DNA of 64,000 nt from Blastococcus sp. TML/M2B (GTDB taxonomy: Bacteria > Actinomycetota > Actinomycetes > Mycobacteriales > Geodermatophilaceae), in contig NZ_JAENZZ010000002.1 of the NCBI RefSeq assembly GCF_016612865.1, positions 682,001-746,000 of the forward strand, given 5' to 3'. Position 1 is the stretch's first letter, and every line of letters begins with the position of its first letter. Below the pieces are notes generated by a model. It saw only the letters and a program-made list of their open reading frames with translations. It was not told where the DNA came from and ran no database searches. Made by a program: the position numbers and the translations under genes. Positions 1-8,842 of the stretch are shown piece by piece.

Positions 1-1
1 C

Positions 2-869
2 GACGAGAAGCCCGAGCGCGTGGCCACGGTGGCCTGGGCCAACCACGAGGTGCCGCTGGCCCTCGGCGTCGTGCCGGTCGGCATGGCCGCGGCGAACTTC
101 GGTGACGACGACGGCGACGGCCTGCTCCCCTGGGTCAGCGAGCGCCTCGAGGAGCTCGACGCCGACGTGCCGGTGCTGTTCGACGAGACCGACGGCATCG
201 ATTTCGAGGCCGTCGCCGACACCGCGCCCGACGTGATCCTGGCCGGCTACTCCGGGCTGACCCAGGAGGACTACGACACGCTCAGCGAGATCGCGCCGGT
301 CATCGCCTACCCCGAGGGCCCGTGGGCCACCTCGTGGCGCGACATGATCGAGATCAACTCCGCCGGCATGGGCATGGCCGCCGAGGGCGAGGAGCTGGTC
401 GCCGACCTCGAGCAGGAGATCGCCGACACCGTGGGCGAGTACCCGCAGCTCGCCGGCCGCGCGACGATGTTCCTCACCCACGTCGACACCACCGACCTCA
501 GCGAGGTCAGCTTCTACACCCCCTACGACACCGCGGAGCGCCTTCTTCGAGGACCTCGGCCTGACCACGCCGGCGAGCGTGCAGGACGCCTCGACCGACC
601 CGGAGAAGTTCTCCGGCTCGATCAGCGCCGAGCAGATCGACACCCTGGACGACGTCGAGCTGATCGTCACCTACGGCGACCAGGAGCTGGTGGACGCGCT
701 CAACGCCGACCCGCTGCTCTCGCAGATGCCCGCGGTCAAGAACGGCGCGATCGTGCTGCTGCCCGACACCCCGCTGGGCACCGCCGCCAACCCGACGCCG
801 CTGGCCATCTCCTGGGTCCTCGCCGACTACGTCGGCATGCTCGCCGAGGCCGCCGACAAGGCCTCCTGA
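2..869 (+). CDS. Iron-siderophore ABC transporter substrate-binding protein (5' partial, frameshifted)
   Basis: Periplasmic-binding protein of the FepB/FecB class, expected to capture a ferric siderophore outside the membrane and deliver it to the two permeases downstream. The window edge removes the start and signal peptide. Visible family features are the PERVATVAW lobe start, the DETDGIDFEAVADTAPDVI segment and the YSGLTQEDYDTLSEIAPVIAYP segment. The frame breaks near 533-541: deleting one base there joins ...FYTPYDTA to SAFFEDLGLTTPASV and runs to the TGA at 867-869. The gene is followed after 34 bp by the first permease, in the usual binding protein-permease-permease-ATPase order. The frameshift is probably a sequence error, because both halves keep good codon bias. 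Exact ligand unknown. Confidence 0.85.
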
Positions 870-903
870 CCGCCCCGCGACGGACGGCTGTGACGATCTC
901 CTC

Positions 904-1947
904 GTGACCTCGGTCCTCCCCGTCCCGACCCCGGACGCCGCTCCCCCGCGGCGCCCGGGGTCGGTGCGGTTCCTCTGGCTGGTCGTCGTCCTGGCGGCCC
1001 TCGTCCTGCTGATGGCCGCCTCGGTCGCCATCGGCTCCCGCGGCGTCGGCTGGTCCGACATCGTCGCGGCCCTCGGCGGCTCGCAGGAGACCGTCGCGGA
1101 GGCGGCGGTCACCAAGCGGATCCCCCGCACGTTCCTCGCGGTGCTGGTCGGGGCCGCGCTGGGCCTCTCCGGCGCGGTGATGCAGGGCGTCACCCGCAAC
1201 CCGCTGGCCGACCCGGGCGTCCTCGGCATCACCATGGGCGCCTCGCTCGCCGTCGTCGCCGGGCTCGCCTGGTTCGGCCTGTTCACCGCGACCAGCAAGA
1301 TCTTCACGGCGATCGCGGGCGCCGCCCTGGCCGCGGTGTTCGTCTACGCGGTCGGCTCGCTGGGCCGCGGCGGCGCCACCCCGCTCAAGCTGGCGCTGGC
1401 CGGAGCCGCCACCTCGGCCGCCCTGACGTCGTTCGTCACCGCCATCGCGCTGCCGCGCGGCGACATCGCCGCCGACGTGCAGTCCTGGCAGGTCGGCGGC
1501 GTCGGCGGCGCGACCGTCTCCACGATCACGCCGGTGCTGCCGTTCCTCGCCGTCGGCCTGGTCATCAGCCTGCTGTCGGCGCGCAGCCTGAACTCCCTCG
1601 CGCTCGGCGACGAGCTCGCCGCAGGCCTCGGGGAGCGCGTGGCCCTCGCCCGCGGCCTGGCCGCCCTGGGCGCCGTGCTGCTGTGCGGCGCGGCCACCGC
1701 CGTCGCCGGCCCGATCTGGTTCGTCGGCCTGGTCGTCCCCCACCTGTGCCGGCTGCTCGTCGGCGTGGACCACCGCTGGCTGCTGCCGTTCAGCGCCCTC
1801 GCCGGGGCCTGCCTGGTCACCGCCTCCGACGTGCTGGGCCGCATCGTCGCCCGGCCCGGCGAGCTCGACGTCGGCATCATCACCGCCCTGGTCGGCGCCC
1901 CGTTCTTCATCGCCGTCGTGCGCCGGCAGCGGGTGCGCGAGCTGTGA
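904..1947 (+). CDS. FecCD-family iron-siderophore ABC permease 1
   Basis: Membrane permease (347 aa) of the FecCD/BtuC family, one half of the inner-membrane channel for ferric siderophores. GTG start. The N-terminal hydrophobic helix around residues 22-42 is followed by the family landmark near residues 80-110 (RIPRTFLAVLVGAALGLSG, then MQGVTRNPLADPGVLGI). About ten membrane segments are expected. The C-terminal WFVGLVVPHLCRLLVG stretch is the cytoplasmic coupling region that contacts the ATPase. Its stop overlaps the start of the second permease (GTGA at 1944), so the two are probably translationally coupled. Confidence 0.93.
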   Translation: MTSVLPVPTPDAAPPRRPGSVRFLWLVVVLAALVLLMAASVAIGSRGVGWSDIVAALGGSQETVAEAAVTKRIPRTFLAVLVGAALGLSGAVMQGVTRNPLADPGVLGITMGASLAVVAGLAWFGLFTATSKIFTAIAGAALAAVFVYAVGSLGRGGATPLKLALAGAATSAALTSFVTAIALPRGDIAADVQSWQVGGVGGATVSTITPVLPFLAVGLVISLLSARSLNSLALGDELAAGLGERVALARGLAALGAVLLCGAATAVAGPIWFVGLVVPHLCRLLVGVDHRWLLPFSALAGACLVTASDVLGRIVARPGELDVGIITALVGAPFFIAVVRRQRVREL

Positions 1948-2997
1948 CCGCCGTCGTCGCCCCCGCGGCCACCGTCGTCGACGCCGTGACCCGGCAGCGG
2001 GTCCGCCGCGCGGCGCGCCGCCGGGTCGTCGTCGACCGTCCTGGCGGTGCTGGTGGTCGCCGCGTTCGCGGTCACTCTCATGGTCGGCCGTACCTTCTAC
2101 CCGCCGGGCGACGTGCTGCGCGTCGTCCTGGGCGAGCAGGTGCCGGGCGCCTCGTTCACCGTCGGCCGGCTGCGGCTGCCGCGCGGCGTGCTGGCCGTCG
2201 TCGCCGGGCTCGCCTTCGGGCTGGCCGGCGTCACCTTCCAGACGATGCTGCGCAACCCGCTGGCCAGCCCCGACGTCATCGGCATCAGCTCGGGTGCGAG
2301 CGCCGCGGCCGTGGTCGGCATCGTGCTGCTCGGCCTGGACGGCACCTCGGTGTCGACGCTGGCGGTGGTCGCGGCGCTGGTCGTCGCACTGCTGATCTAC
2401 ACGCTGGCGTTCAAGGACGGGGTGGCCGGCACCCGGCTGATCCTCATCGGCATCGGCGTCGGCGCGATGCTCACCAGCGTCATCCAGTACGTCCTGTCGC
2501 GCGCCGGGCAGTGGGACTACCAGGAGGCGCTGCGCTGGCTGACCGGCAGCCTGAACGGCACCTCGTGGACGACGGTCGGGCCGGCGCTGGTCGCCCTGCT
2601 CGTGCTCGGCCCGGTGCTGCTCGGGCAGACGCGGAACCTCGCCGCCCTGCAGCTGGGTGACGACACCGCCGCCGCGCTGGGTGTGCGCGTGGAGCGGACG
2701 CGGGTCATCGCGATCGTCGCCGCCGTCGGCCTGGTCGCCTTCGCCACCGCCGCGTGCGGGCCGATCGCGTTCGTCTCGTTCCTCGCCGGCCCGATCGCGG
2801 CACGGATCGTGGGCCCGAACGGCTCGCTGCTCGTGCCGGCCGCGCTGGTCGGCGCCCTCCTGGTGCTGGTGGCCGACCTGGTCGGCCAGTTCGCGCTGGA
2901 CACCCGCTTCCCCGTCGGCGTCGTCACCGGCGTGCTGGGCGCGCCCTACCTGGTCTACCTGATCGTCCGCACCAACCGGGCCGGAGGCTCGCTATGA
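1944..2997 (+). CDS. FecCD-family iron-siderophore ABC permease 2 (frameshift near the N-terminus)
   Basis: Second FecCD-type permease, partner of the preceding gene. The GTG at 1944 overlaps the upstream stop, but that frame ends about 30 codons later at RRAARRRVVV and the conserved frame (TVLAVLVVAAFAVTLMVG) resumes one base further on. Removing one base at about 2034 in the gtcgtcgtcgacc run restores one protein of about 350 aa. If the break is real, translation would have to begin at the internal GTG 2047, inside the first membrane helix. Family landmarks are intact: LPRGVLAVVAGLAFGLAG, QTMLRNPLASPDVIGI and CGPIAFVSFLAGPIAARI. The gene ends in an ATGA overlap with the ATPase gene. Confidence 0.88.
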
Positions 2998-3827
2998 CGT
3001 CCACGCACTCGCTCGTCGCCGAGGAGCTGACGCTCGCGTACGGCGAGCGGACCGTGATCGACGGGCTGGACCTGGCCGTACCGGCCGGCCGGATCACCGC
3101 GATCGTCGGCGCCAACGCGTCGGGGAAGTCGACGCTGCTGCGGTCGATGTCGCGACTGCTCGCGCCGCGGGCCGGTCGGGTGCTGCTCGACGGCGCCGCG
3201 GTGCACCGGATGCCGGCGAAGGAGCTGGCCCGCACGCTCGGCCTGCTGCCGCAGTCGCCGATCGCACCCGAGGGCATCACCGTCTCCGACCTGGTCGGCC
3301 GCGGGCGGCACCCGCACCAGGGCGTGTTCTCCCGGTGGAGCCGGGAGGACGACGCGGCGGTCGCGGCGGCGCTGGAGGCCACGCAGACCACGGAGCTCGC
3401 CGAGCGGGCCGTCGACGAGCTCTCCGGCGGGCAGCGCCAGCGGGTGTGGATCGCCATGGCGCTGGCCCAGCAGACCGACGTCCTGCTGCTCGACGAGCCG
3501 ACGACGTTCCTCGACGTCAGCCACCAGGTCGAGGTGCTCGACCTGCTCACCGACCTCAACGCGGTGCGCGGCACCACGATCGTCATGGTGCTGCACGACC
3601 TCAACCTCGCCGCCCGCTACGCCGACCACCTGGTGGCGCTCGAGGCCGGGCGGATCCACGCGGCCGGAGCCCCGGGCGACGTCCTCACCGAGGACTGCGT
3701 GCGCGCGGTGTTCGGGCTGGCGAGCCGGGTGATCGTCGACCCGGTGTCCGGCAAGCCCCTGGTGCTGCCGATCGGCCGGCACCACGCCGCGCCCAGCACC
3801 GCGGGAGCGGTCGCCGCCGAGGTCTGA
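2994..3827 (+). CDS. Iron-siderophore ABC transporter ATP-binding protein
   Basis: ATPase (277 aa) that energises the FecCD-type importer on the cytoplasmic face. ATG start overlaps the stop of permease 2. The Walker A is GANASGKST (about residues 39-47), the signature is LSGGQRQRVWIAMALAQ, the Walker B is DVLLLDEPTTFLD and the switch histidine lies in MVLHDLNLAARYADH. The sequence belongs to the FepC/FecE class. The C-terminus ends 5 bp before the end of the opposing DUF3099 gene. With an interrupted ideR elsewhere in the window (59274-60933), control of this operon is of interest, but its promoter lies outside the window. Confidence 0.95.
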   Translation: MTSTHSLVAEELTLAYGERTVIDGLDLAVPAGRITAIVGANASGKSTLLRSMSRLLAPRAGRVLLDGAAVHRMPAKELARTLGLLPQSPIAPEGITVSDLVGRGRHPHQGVFSRWSREDDAAVAAALEATQTTELAERAVDELSGGQRQRVWIAMALAQQTDVLLLDEPTTFLDVSHQVEVLDLLTDLNAVRGTTIVMVLHDLNLAARYADHLVALEAGRIHAAGAPGDVLTEDCVRAVFGLASRVIVDPVSGKPLVLPIGRHHAAPSTAGAVAAEV

Positions 3828-3832
3828 CCGGG

Positions 3833-4165
3833 TCAGCCGTCGATGACCCGGTGCGGGCGGCTCTCCAGCTGCCGGTCGGGGCCGGCGACGTACCGGTTGA
3901 CGTGCTGCTTCTTCTTCGGCGGCCGGTCGTTGGCCATGACGACGGCGATCCAGGGCAGCACGGTGCCGAGGAACGCGAAGATCAGCATCAGCCAGACGAT
4001 CTGGTAGAACACCGCCGCCAGGACCAGGCAGATGCCGCGGACCAGCATCGTCAGGGCGTAGCGCTTCTTGCGGGCCGCGTGCTGGTCCACCTGGCTGACC
4101 TGCGCCTCGGTGATGAGCACGGGCTCGGCACGGCGCGGCCGCGGGAACTGCTGGCTGGTGGCCAC
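3833..4165 (-). CDS. DUF3099 family small membrane protein
   Basis: Small inner-membrane protein (110 aa) of the actinobacterial DUF3099 family, function unknown. The family core is visible: EPVLITEAQVSQVDQHAARK leads into RYALTMLVRG, then two adjacent hydrophobic helices (about residues 40-60 and 63-82, the second ending WIAVVMAND) and a basic KKKQHV tail. The GTG at 4165 is chosen because a GGAGG lies 11 bases upstream. An ATG at 4175 is out of frame. The gene is divergent from the universal stress protein gene and convergent with the ABC ATPase gene. Confidence 0.8.
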   Translation of the reverse strand: MATSQQFPRPRRAEPVLITEAQVSQVDQHAARKKRYALTMLVRGICLVLAAVFYQIVWLMLIFAFLGTVLPWIAVVMANDRPPKKKQHVNRYVAGPDRQLESRPHRVIDG

Positions 4166-4366
4166 GGGCTTCCATCCCTCCGCGGGCCGGTCCGCGGGGG
4201 CGAGCGCCCCGGGCGCTCCCCGGTCCGCGCTCCATGGTGCCACCGCGGACGGGGTCCGTGCAGGCGGCGGCCGGAGCTCCGCCGGCACCCCCGCCCCCGA
4301 TCCGCGCCCCCGTCCGGTAGGACTTGGAGAGCCCCGCCGGACGGGGCTCGAGACGGGAGGTGCGGG

Positions 4367-5284
4367 GTGACCGGAGCACAGGTGTCCGCGGCGGGACGGG
4401 TCGTCGTCGGCGTCGACGGGTCGGAGGCGTCCACCCGGGCCGCCCTGTACGCGGCGGAGTGCGCCCGCCGCCGGGCGACCGGGCTGCTGATCGTCCACGT
4501 CACCCCGCGGCAGGGCGCCGGGGACGCGGTGCCGATGGCCGACCGCGAGGTGCAGGAGCGGTTCGACGCCAGCGCCACCGCTCTGGTGCAGGCCGCCGCC
4601 GACGCCGTCCGCGCGGGGAGCGACCTGACCGACGTGGACACCGCGGTCGTCGACGACTACCCCGTCGACGGGCTGCTGGCCCTCTCCGCCGGGGCCGCGC
4701 TGCTCGTGACCGGGCGCCGCGGGGCCGGCGGGCTCCCCGGGCTGCTGCTGGGGTCCACCGCGGGGGCGCTGGTGCAGCACGCGCACTGCCCGGTGATCGC
4801 ACTGCCCGACGAGGTCGTGAGGCGCGAAGACGGCCGGCCCGAGGTGGTCGTCGGCGTGGAGGGCGGGCCGGGTGACGCCGCCGTCCTCGCCGTCGCCGTC
4901 GCCGAGGCCACCGCCCGCGGCGCGGTCCTCACGGCGGTGCACGCGTGGCGGGACCTCGCGGCGGAGGCCGCCCTCGGGAGCTTCGGGCCGGTGGTCGACT
5001 GGAGCGTCCTGGCCGCCGACCAGGAGCAGCTGCTGAGCGAGGTGATCGCCCCCTGGCGGACGGCGGAGCCCGAGCTGGTGATCGAGGAGTCCGTGGTGCG
5101 CGGCCGACCCGCGGCGGCGCTGCTGGCCGCGTCGGCATCGGCCGACCTGCTCGTCGTGGGCCACCGGCACCGCGGCCGGCTGGCCCGCCTCGGGTCGACG
5201 ACGCACGCGGTCCTGCACCGGACCACCTGCCCGCTCGCGGTCGTGCCGGTCCGGGAGCACCCGAGCACGCCGCCGTCCCCCTAG
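4367..5284 (+). CDS. Universal stress protein, two UspA domains
   Basis: Cytoplasmic stress protein (305 aa) with tandem UspA domains. Domain 1 opens with RVVVGVDGSEASTRAALYAA and carries the nucleotide-binding pattern GRRGAGGLPGLLLGST (G-2x-G-9x-GS). Domain 2 opens with EVVVGVEGGPGDAAVLAVAV and carries GHRHRGRLARLGST with the same spacing, so both halves should bind ATP. The GTG at 4367 is chosen for its gggaggtgcggg Shine-Dalgarno context and because it begins just before domain 1. The next gene is a CBS-BON protein 36 bp downstream. USP and CBS proteins often co-occur in hypoxia or energy-stress regulons of actinobacteria; that role is inference here. Confidence 0.92.
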   Translation: MTGAQVSAAGRVVVGVDGSEASTRAALYAAECARRRATGLLIVHVTPRQGAGDAVPMADREVQERFDASATALVQAAADAVRAGSDLTDVDTAVVDDYPVDGLLALSAGAALLVTGRRGAGGLPGLLLGSTAGALVQHAHCPVIALPDEVVRREDGRPEVVVGVEGGPGDAAVLAVAVAEATARGAVLTAVHAWRDLAAEAALGSFGPVVDWSVLAADQEQLLSEVIAPWRTAEPELVIEESVVRGRPAAALLAASASADLLVVGHRHRGRLARLGSTTHAVLHRTTCPLAVVPVREHPSTPPSP

Positions 5285-5320
5285 GCTCGATCCCCAGCTG
5301 CCCGACGGCGAGGAGGACCC

Positions 5321-5947
5321 GTGCGTGCCCACGAGGTGATGACCACCGAGGTGGTCGCCGTCCGGCCGGGCTCCTCGGCCAAGGACGCCGCGGAGCTGCT
5401 GGCCGAGCGCGGGTTCGCCGCGCTGCCGGTCGTCGACGACGAGGGCCACGTGCTCGGCATCGTGGCCGAGGCCGACGTGCTGCGGGGCCGGCTGCCCCGG
5501 GACCCGCGCGCGCACGTGCTCCGCGACGTCGCCGACGGCGAGCCGCCTCCCGCGGAGGTGCGCGGGATCATGACGACAGAGGTGCGCACGGTCGAGACCA
5601 CCGCCGACGTCGCCGACATCGCGCGCCTGTTCGTCGACGCGCGGCTGCGCAGCGTCCCGGTCACCGACCGCGGGCGGCTGGTGGGGATCATCAGCCGGCG
5701 CGACCTGCTGCGCACGCTGCTGGTCCCGGACGAGCGGCTGCGCGCCGACCTGGTCCGGCTCGTGACCGAGTACACCGGTGAGCCGGACGCCTGGGAGGTC
5801 GCCGTGACCGACGGCTACGCGACGATCAGCCGGACGTCGGGCAGCCCCGAGGGCGCCGTCGAGACCGAGGAGCGGGCGCTGCGCGCGCTGGCGCACACGG
5901 TGAGCGGGATCGTCGGCGTGCGGGTGCACGCGCAGCCCGCCCGCTGA
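5321..5947 (+). CDS. CBS-pair protein with C-terminal BON domain
   Basis: Protein of 208 aa with two CBS motifs followed by a BON domain. The first CBS repeat covers about residues 1-60 (RAHEVMTTEVVAVRPGSSAK). The second covers about 82-140 (GIMTTEVRTVETTADVADIA, then VGIISRRDLLRTLL). The BON-like tail, about 145-206, includes WEVAVTDGYATIS and ends VSGIVGVRVHAQP. CBS pairs sense adenylates or other nucleotides and BON domains bind phospholipid or hydrophobic ligands; the combination is common in actinobacteria but its target is unknown. GTG start, aggagg-type ribosome site just upstream (gcgaggaggacc). Probably co-expressed with the preceding universal stress gene. Confidence 0.9.
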   Translation: MRAHEVMTTEVVAVRPGSSAKDAAELLAERGFAALPVVDDEGHVLGIVAEADVLRGRLPRDPRAHVLRDVADGEPPPAEVRGIMTTEVRTVETTADVADIARLFVDARLRSVPVTDRGRLVGIISRRDLLRTLLVPDERLRADLVRLVTEYTGEPDAWEVAVTDGYATISRTSGSPEGAVETEERALRALAHTVSGIVGVRVHAQPAR

Positions 5948-6000
5948 GTGGCTCCTCGGTACGGGCCGCCGTCCCGGACGGCACGCGATCCCGACGCTGC

Positions 6001-6327
6001 TCAGGCTCGGCCGCTGCGGCTCGACCGTCGGTCTCGGTCGGACCTGCGGGCTCGCCGGCTGAGCCCGACCGCCATCAGGGGTAGTGCGACAGTCGCTGCT
6101 GCAGCGGCGAAGACGCCGATCTGTGCCGAGCGCGTGGCGTGCGCGCCCAGCATGGCCGCGCCGATCGCCGCTGCGGCCACTGCGGCAGCGAGCAACCACA
6201 GCACCGTGATCCCGCGCTGTGTCCCCGCCTCTTCCGCGGCGCCGGACCGTTGCCCGAGGGCCACCACCGCGCCGGCCGTCGCGCACGCCGCTGCGACAAC
6301 CATCAGGAGGATCGCCAGCCAGGTCAT
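6001..6327 (-). CDS. Small membrane protein of unknown function
   Basis: Hydrophobic 108-aa protein, not recognised. It shows about three membrane segments: an N-terminal helix beginning MTWLAILLMVVAAACATAGA, a second around residues 40-62 and a third around 68-90, then a short Arg/Ser/Asp-rich tail (SRRARRSDRDRRSSRSGR) that should lie in the cytoplasm. Its ATG overlaps the stop of the upstream CBS gene (ATGA, 6324-6327). That overlap argues for a real, translationally coupled third gene of the lipoprotein-CBS-membrane operon. Confidence 0.65.
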   Translation of the reverse strand: MTWLAILLMVVAAACATAGAVVALGQRSGAAEEAGTQRGITVLWLLAAAVAAAAIGAAMLGAHATRSAQIGVFAAAAATVALPLMAVGLSRRARRSDRDRRSSRSGRA

Positions 6328-6872
6328 GCGTTCCTCGGACTTCCCACGTCAGCGCCTCCCTGCCGACCACGGCTCCGGGAGGTCGCCCGGCTGCGTGCGG
6401 CCACACCGGCGTCCCTGCAGAAGCCGGTACGACTGCGCTTGAGGCACACCAGTCCCAGGAGGCGACCCGCTCCATCGACCACGGCCAGCCGGCGGGCACG
6501 GGCGTCCCGCAGCCGACGGAGCACGGCCGCGACCGGCTCCGTCGGCAGCACAGTCCTGCCACTGGTGGTCGACAGCGGAAGTGCGGGCGCGGATGCGGGG
6601 ACGGTGTCCGGCAGGTCTCCACGGAGCAGGGCGCCGAGGAGGAAGCCCCGCTCGGCGAGCAGGACCATGACCACGTGGTCGTCCTCGAACACGTGCCGGA
6701 CGTCTCCGACCGAGACGTCACCGGACACGACCTTCGGGCCGGCGATCATCACGTCGGCCGCGGTGACGACGTGTCCCGCACCTGGTGCCTCCGGCGACGA
6801 GCCGGGACAGCGCTCGCGCGCCTCGCCCGTCCGCCGGGGAAGGGATGCGGGGGCTACCGGGGTGGCCGTCAT
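6324..6872 (-). CDS. CBS domain protein (divergent)
   Basis: Protein of 182 aa with one fairly clear CBS pair: VVTAADVMIAGPKVVSGDVS near residue 35-55, FLLGALLRGDL near 78-88, then a second repeat with LPTEPVAAVLRRLRDARARR and LAVVDGAGRLLGLVCLK. The tail is Arg/Ser-rich. It is the middle gene of an overlapping trio: its ATG overlaps the lipoprotein stop (6869-6872) and its stop overlaps the start of the small membrane protein. The coupling suggests it senses a nucleotide signal for an envelope function, but no partner is identifiable. Confidence 0.8.
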   Translation of the reverse strand: MTATPVAPASLPRRTGEARERCPGSSPEAPGAGHVVTAADVMIAGPKVVSGDVSVGDVRHVFEDDHVVMVLLAERGFLLGALLRGDLPDTVPASAPALPLSTTSGRTVLPTEPVAAVLRRLRDARARRLAVVDGAGRLLGLVCLKRSRTGFCRDAGVAARSRATSRSRGRQGGADVGSPRNA

Positions 6873-7420
6873 TCGTCGGTCGGGTCGTCGGCGGGGTTCT
6901 CGAAGTCGAAGGACGGGTTCGGGGTCTGCCCCTCGGCGGCCACCATCGCGTCGATGGTGACCTCCCCCGCCTCCTCGAAGACGAAGGTCACGGGTATCGA
7001 CTCCGAGGACCGCAGAGTGGTCTGCACGTCCTCCAGCACGATGGAGGGCGCTCCCTCCGCCCCGACGTAGACGTTGTCGTCCTCGGGGACACGGATGACC
7101 CCCGGTTCGCCGTCGACGGTGATCCTGCTGTCGAGGAAGTCGGGCCCGCGGACGTCGACCAGGTCGTCCTCGGGCTCACCGGTGTTGGCGATGCCTGCGT
7201 AGAGGGGCACATCCTCGCCCGGCTCGTACACCCCGTCCTCCGGGTAGGCCAGCTGGACCTGGAGCAGCTTCAGGTCCTCGTTCACGGCCTCGTCCGGGCC
7301 GATCGCGCCGCTGTCGTCGACGTCGGGCGTCTCGTCGCCACAACCGCTGACGGTCAGGGCGAGAGCGGCCGCAGCGGCCGCCGCGCCCAGACGCGCTGTG
7401 GTGGAACTCCTGCGTGCCAT
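6869..7420 (-). CDS. Secreted lipoprotein, LpqE/PCuAC-like fold
   Basis: Lipoprotein of 183 aa. The signal peptide (MARRSSTTARLGAAAAAAAL) ends in a lipobox LTVSGC with Cys27 as the lipidated residue. The mature part is acidic and begins a beta-rich domain (LKLLQVQLAYPEDGVYEPGE, then VPLYAGIANTGEPEDDLV) resembling mycobacterial LpqE and the PCu(A)C copper-chaperone fold. The Met/His copper ligands of true PCuAC are absent, so copper binding is not supported. First gene of the lipoprotein-CBS-membrane operon. A copy of the 17-bp motif shared with two other promoters in this block lies about 240 bp upstream. Confidence 0.8.
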   Translation of the reverse strand: MARRSSTTARLGAAAAAAALALTVSGCGDETPDVDDSGAIGPDEAVNEDLKLLQVQLAYPEDGVYEPGEDVPLYAGIANTGEPEDDLVDVRGPDFLDSRITVDGEPGVIRVPEDDNVYVGAEGAPSIVLEDVQTTLRSSESIPVTFVFEEAGEVTIDAMVAAEGQTPNPSFDFENPADDPTDE

Positions 7421-7465
7421 GTCGGTACTCCTCTCCGTCAGGGGCGGCGGGCCGGTTCCCGCGGT

Positions 7466-8002
7466 TCACCGACGGCGACTCGCGGCGCACCGCGGGCGCG
7501 TGCGGTTCCGCCTCCGAGGCCCACGTGGCGCGGCCCGCTGTGGCGCAGGTCCTCGGTGTGGCTGCGGGCCTGCTCGACACGTCTCCGCCTGCCGGTCGAT
7601 CCCCGTGCAATGACGGGCTGCCCGAGCCGGCGACCGGAAAACGACCACAGCGCCGTCTGTCACGGAACTGACATGCGGGGGTTCCGGCCCCTGATGTCCG
7701 GACCCCGGCGGTCCCGGGGAACCCTCGGCGCGGGAACCGGTGGGTCGGACATCCCCGACGCCGGTGCGCCCCCACACCGTCGGGACGTACCGGGCGCACA
7801 GCCGCCGCACCGGCCGGACGCCGAGCGGGTCCGGCGCTGCAGACGGCTCGACCGCGGCGTCGAGCACCAGCAGGCCGTCGTCGAGGGCAGCGATGGCCCC
7901 CTGCGCGGACTCGTCGGGTCCCCGGCATCCGAGCGCCCGGATCTGCGTGGCCAGCGCGCCACGCGAGACCACGGACGACCCGGCGGCGCCCAGCACCCTC
8001 AC
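7466..8002 (-). CDS. Hypothetical protein, 3' part doubtful
   Basis: Open frame of up to 178 aa, not recognised. Its GTG at 8002 overlaps the stop of the ZIP-like gene (GTGA). The first 80 or so codons show the strong G/C third-position bias of real genes here, for example ALATQIRALGCRGPDESAQ and GAIAALDDGLLVLDAAVEPS. After about position 7745 the bias collapses and composition becomes Arg/Pro-rich, so the true end is uncertain. A +1 shift there would end the protein at 7660. If the gene is rejected, 7421-7998 is an intergenic stretch holding only the 17-bp motif at 7658-7674. Confidence 0.4.
   Translation of the reverse strand: MRVLGAAGSSVVSRGALATQIRALGCRGPDESAQGAIAALDDGLLVLDAAVEPSAAPDPLGVRPVRRLCARYVPTVWGRTGVGDVRPTGSRAEGSPGPPGSGHQGPEPPHVSSVTDGAVVVFRSPARAARHCTGIDRQAETCRAGPQPHRGPAPQRAAPRGPRRRNRTRPRCAASRRR
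7658..7674 (-). promoter_or_regulatory. Putative operator, copy 1 of shared 17-bp motif
   Basis: Reads ATGTCAGTTCCGTGACA on the minus strand. It matches the copy at 8843-8859 in 14 of 17 positions. The two half-sites (TGTCA and TGACA) are 11 bp apart, as expected for an OmpR-type dimer on one helix face. It lies about 240 bp upstream of the lipoprotein start in the same orientation. Function is inferred only from recurrence. Confidence 0.45.
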
Positions 8003-8772
8003 TTCCCCAGCGCCGTGACCGCGGTCAACAGCGCGGCGTAGAAGGCCAGGCCGGTGAGGAACCAGCCGTAGCTCGACCGGCCGGTGGAGGGCAGTTCCTC
8101 CTTGAAGACGTTGAGCAGGATGGATCCACCGAGCAGCGCGGTGAGAAGAGCGACGACCACCGTGCTCGTGGGTGCGAAGAGCGCGTCCAGGCCCCACCCG
8201 AGCAGGAGGGCGGCGGCGAGGAGGGCGCGGCCGCTGCGGGGGAACCGGCGCGGGTAGTGCTCCTCGAGCGAGCGGTCCGTGAGCACGAAGTGCAGGCCCA
8301 TCGCGAGGGCGAACAGGACGGCGAAGGCGACGCCGGTCCGGAGCCGTAGGGCCATCGTGTAGGTGATCAGGGCGTTGTAGATCATGAACGACCCCAGGTG
8401 CAGCCAGTAGACCCCGGCCGGTTCCCGCGCTCCCCCCGCCGTGGCCGCCCGGGACCGGGCCAGGCGCTCCAGCCCGTAGAAGGCGGCGAATCCGGCCAGT
8501 GCGACCAGGAAGATGCCGAGGTCCAGCAGCGGTGTCGGCTCCAGCACGTCGCTCAGGGCCTCGCCGATCGCCTCGTTGCCCTCGGCGAGCTCCGGCAGCA
8601 GGTGCAGGAAGACGTACGCCACCGCCAGGCCCCCAGCGAAGGAGCCGGTCACCCGCTCGGGAACGAGGGGCAGCCGACGGATGCGTGGCGCCGCCACGTG
8701 CAGCGCGGCCAGCAGCAGGCTGATGACCAGCGCCCCCACCACCGACCCCGTCGTCGTGAGATCGACGTCCAC
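7999..8772 (-). CDS. Polytopic membrane protein, ZIP-like
   Basis: Inner-membrane protein of 257 aa with about eight hydrophobic segments. The GTG at 8772 is chosen over upstream in-frame starts because GGGAGG lies 6 bases before it and the first helix follows at once (VVGALVISLLLAALHVAAP). The FAGGLAVAYVFLHLLPELAE segment resembles the metal-site helix of ZIP transporters, and a loop YWLHLGSFMIYNALITYTMA precedes further helices. Zinc/iron transport is only a suggestion, as the diagnostic second HE motif of ZIP proteins is not clear. Divergent from the response-regulator gene, with the 17-bp motif between them. Confidence 0.75.
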   Translation of the reverse strand: MDVDLTTTGSVVGALVISLLLAALHVAAPRIRRLPLVPERVTGSFAGGLAVAYVFLHLLPELAEGNEAIGEALSDVLEPTPLLDLGIFLVALAGFAAFYGLERLARSRAATAGGAREPAGVYWLHLGSFMIYNALITYTMALRLRTGVAFAVLFALAMGLHFVLTDRSLEEHYPRRFPRSGRALLAAALLLGWGLDALFAPTSTVVVALLTALLGGSILLNVFKEELPSTGRSSYGWFLTGLAFYAALLTAVTALGK

Positions 8773-8842
8773 CCGATGCCTCCCGCCGCCGGTTGCCGAC
8801 GAGGTGCCCTTCCCCCGCCCTGTGGCGGTAGTCCGCCCGGCC

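Noticed and set aside
6869-7420. Calling the lipoprotein a PCu(A)C copper chaperone
   Set aside because: The Met/His ligand pattern of that family is not visible; only the general fold is similar.
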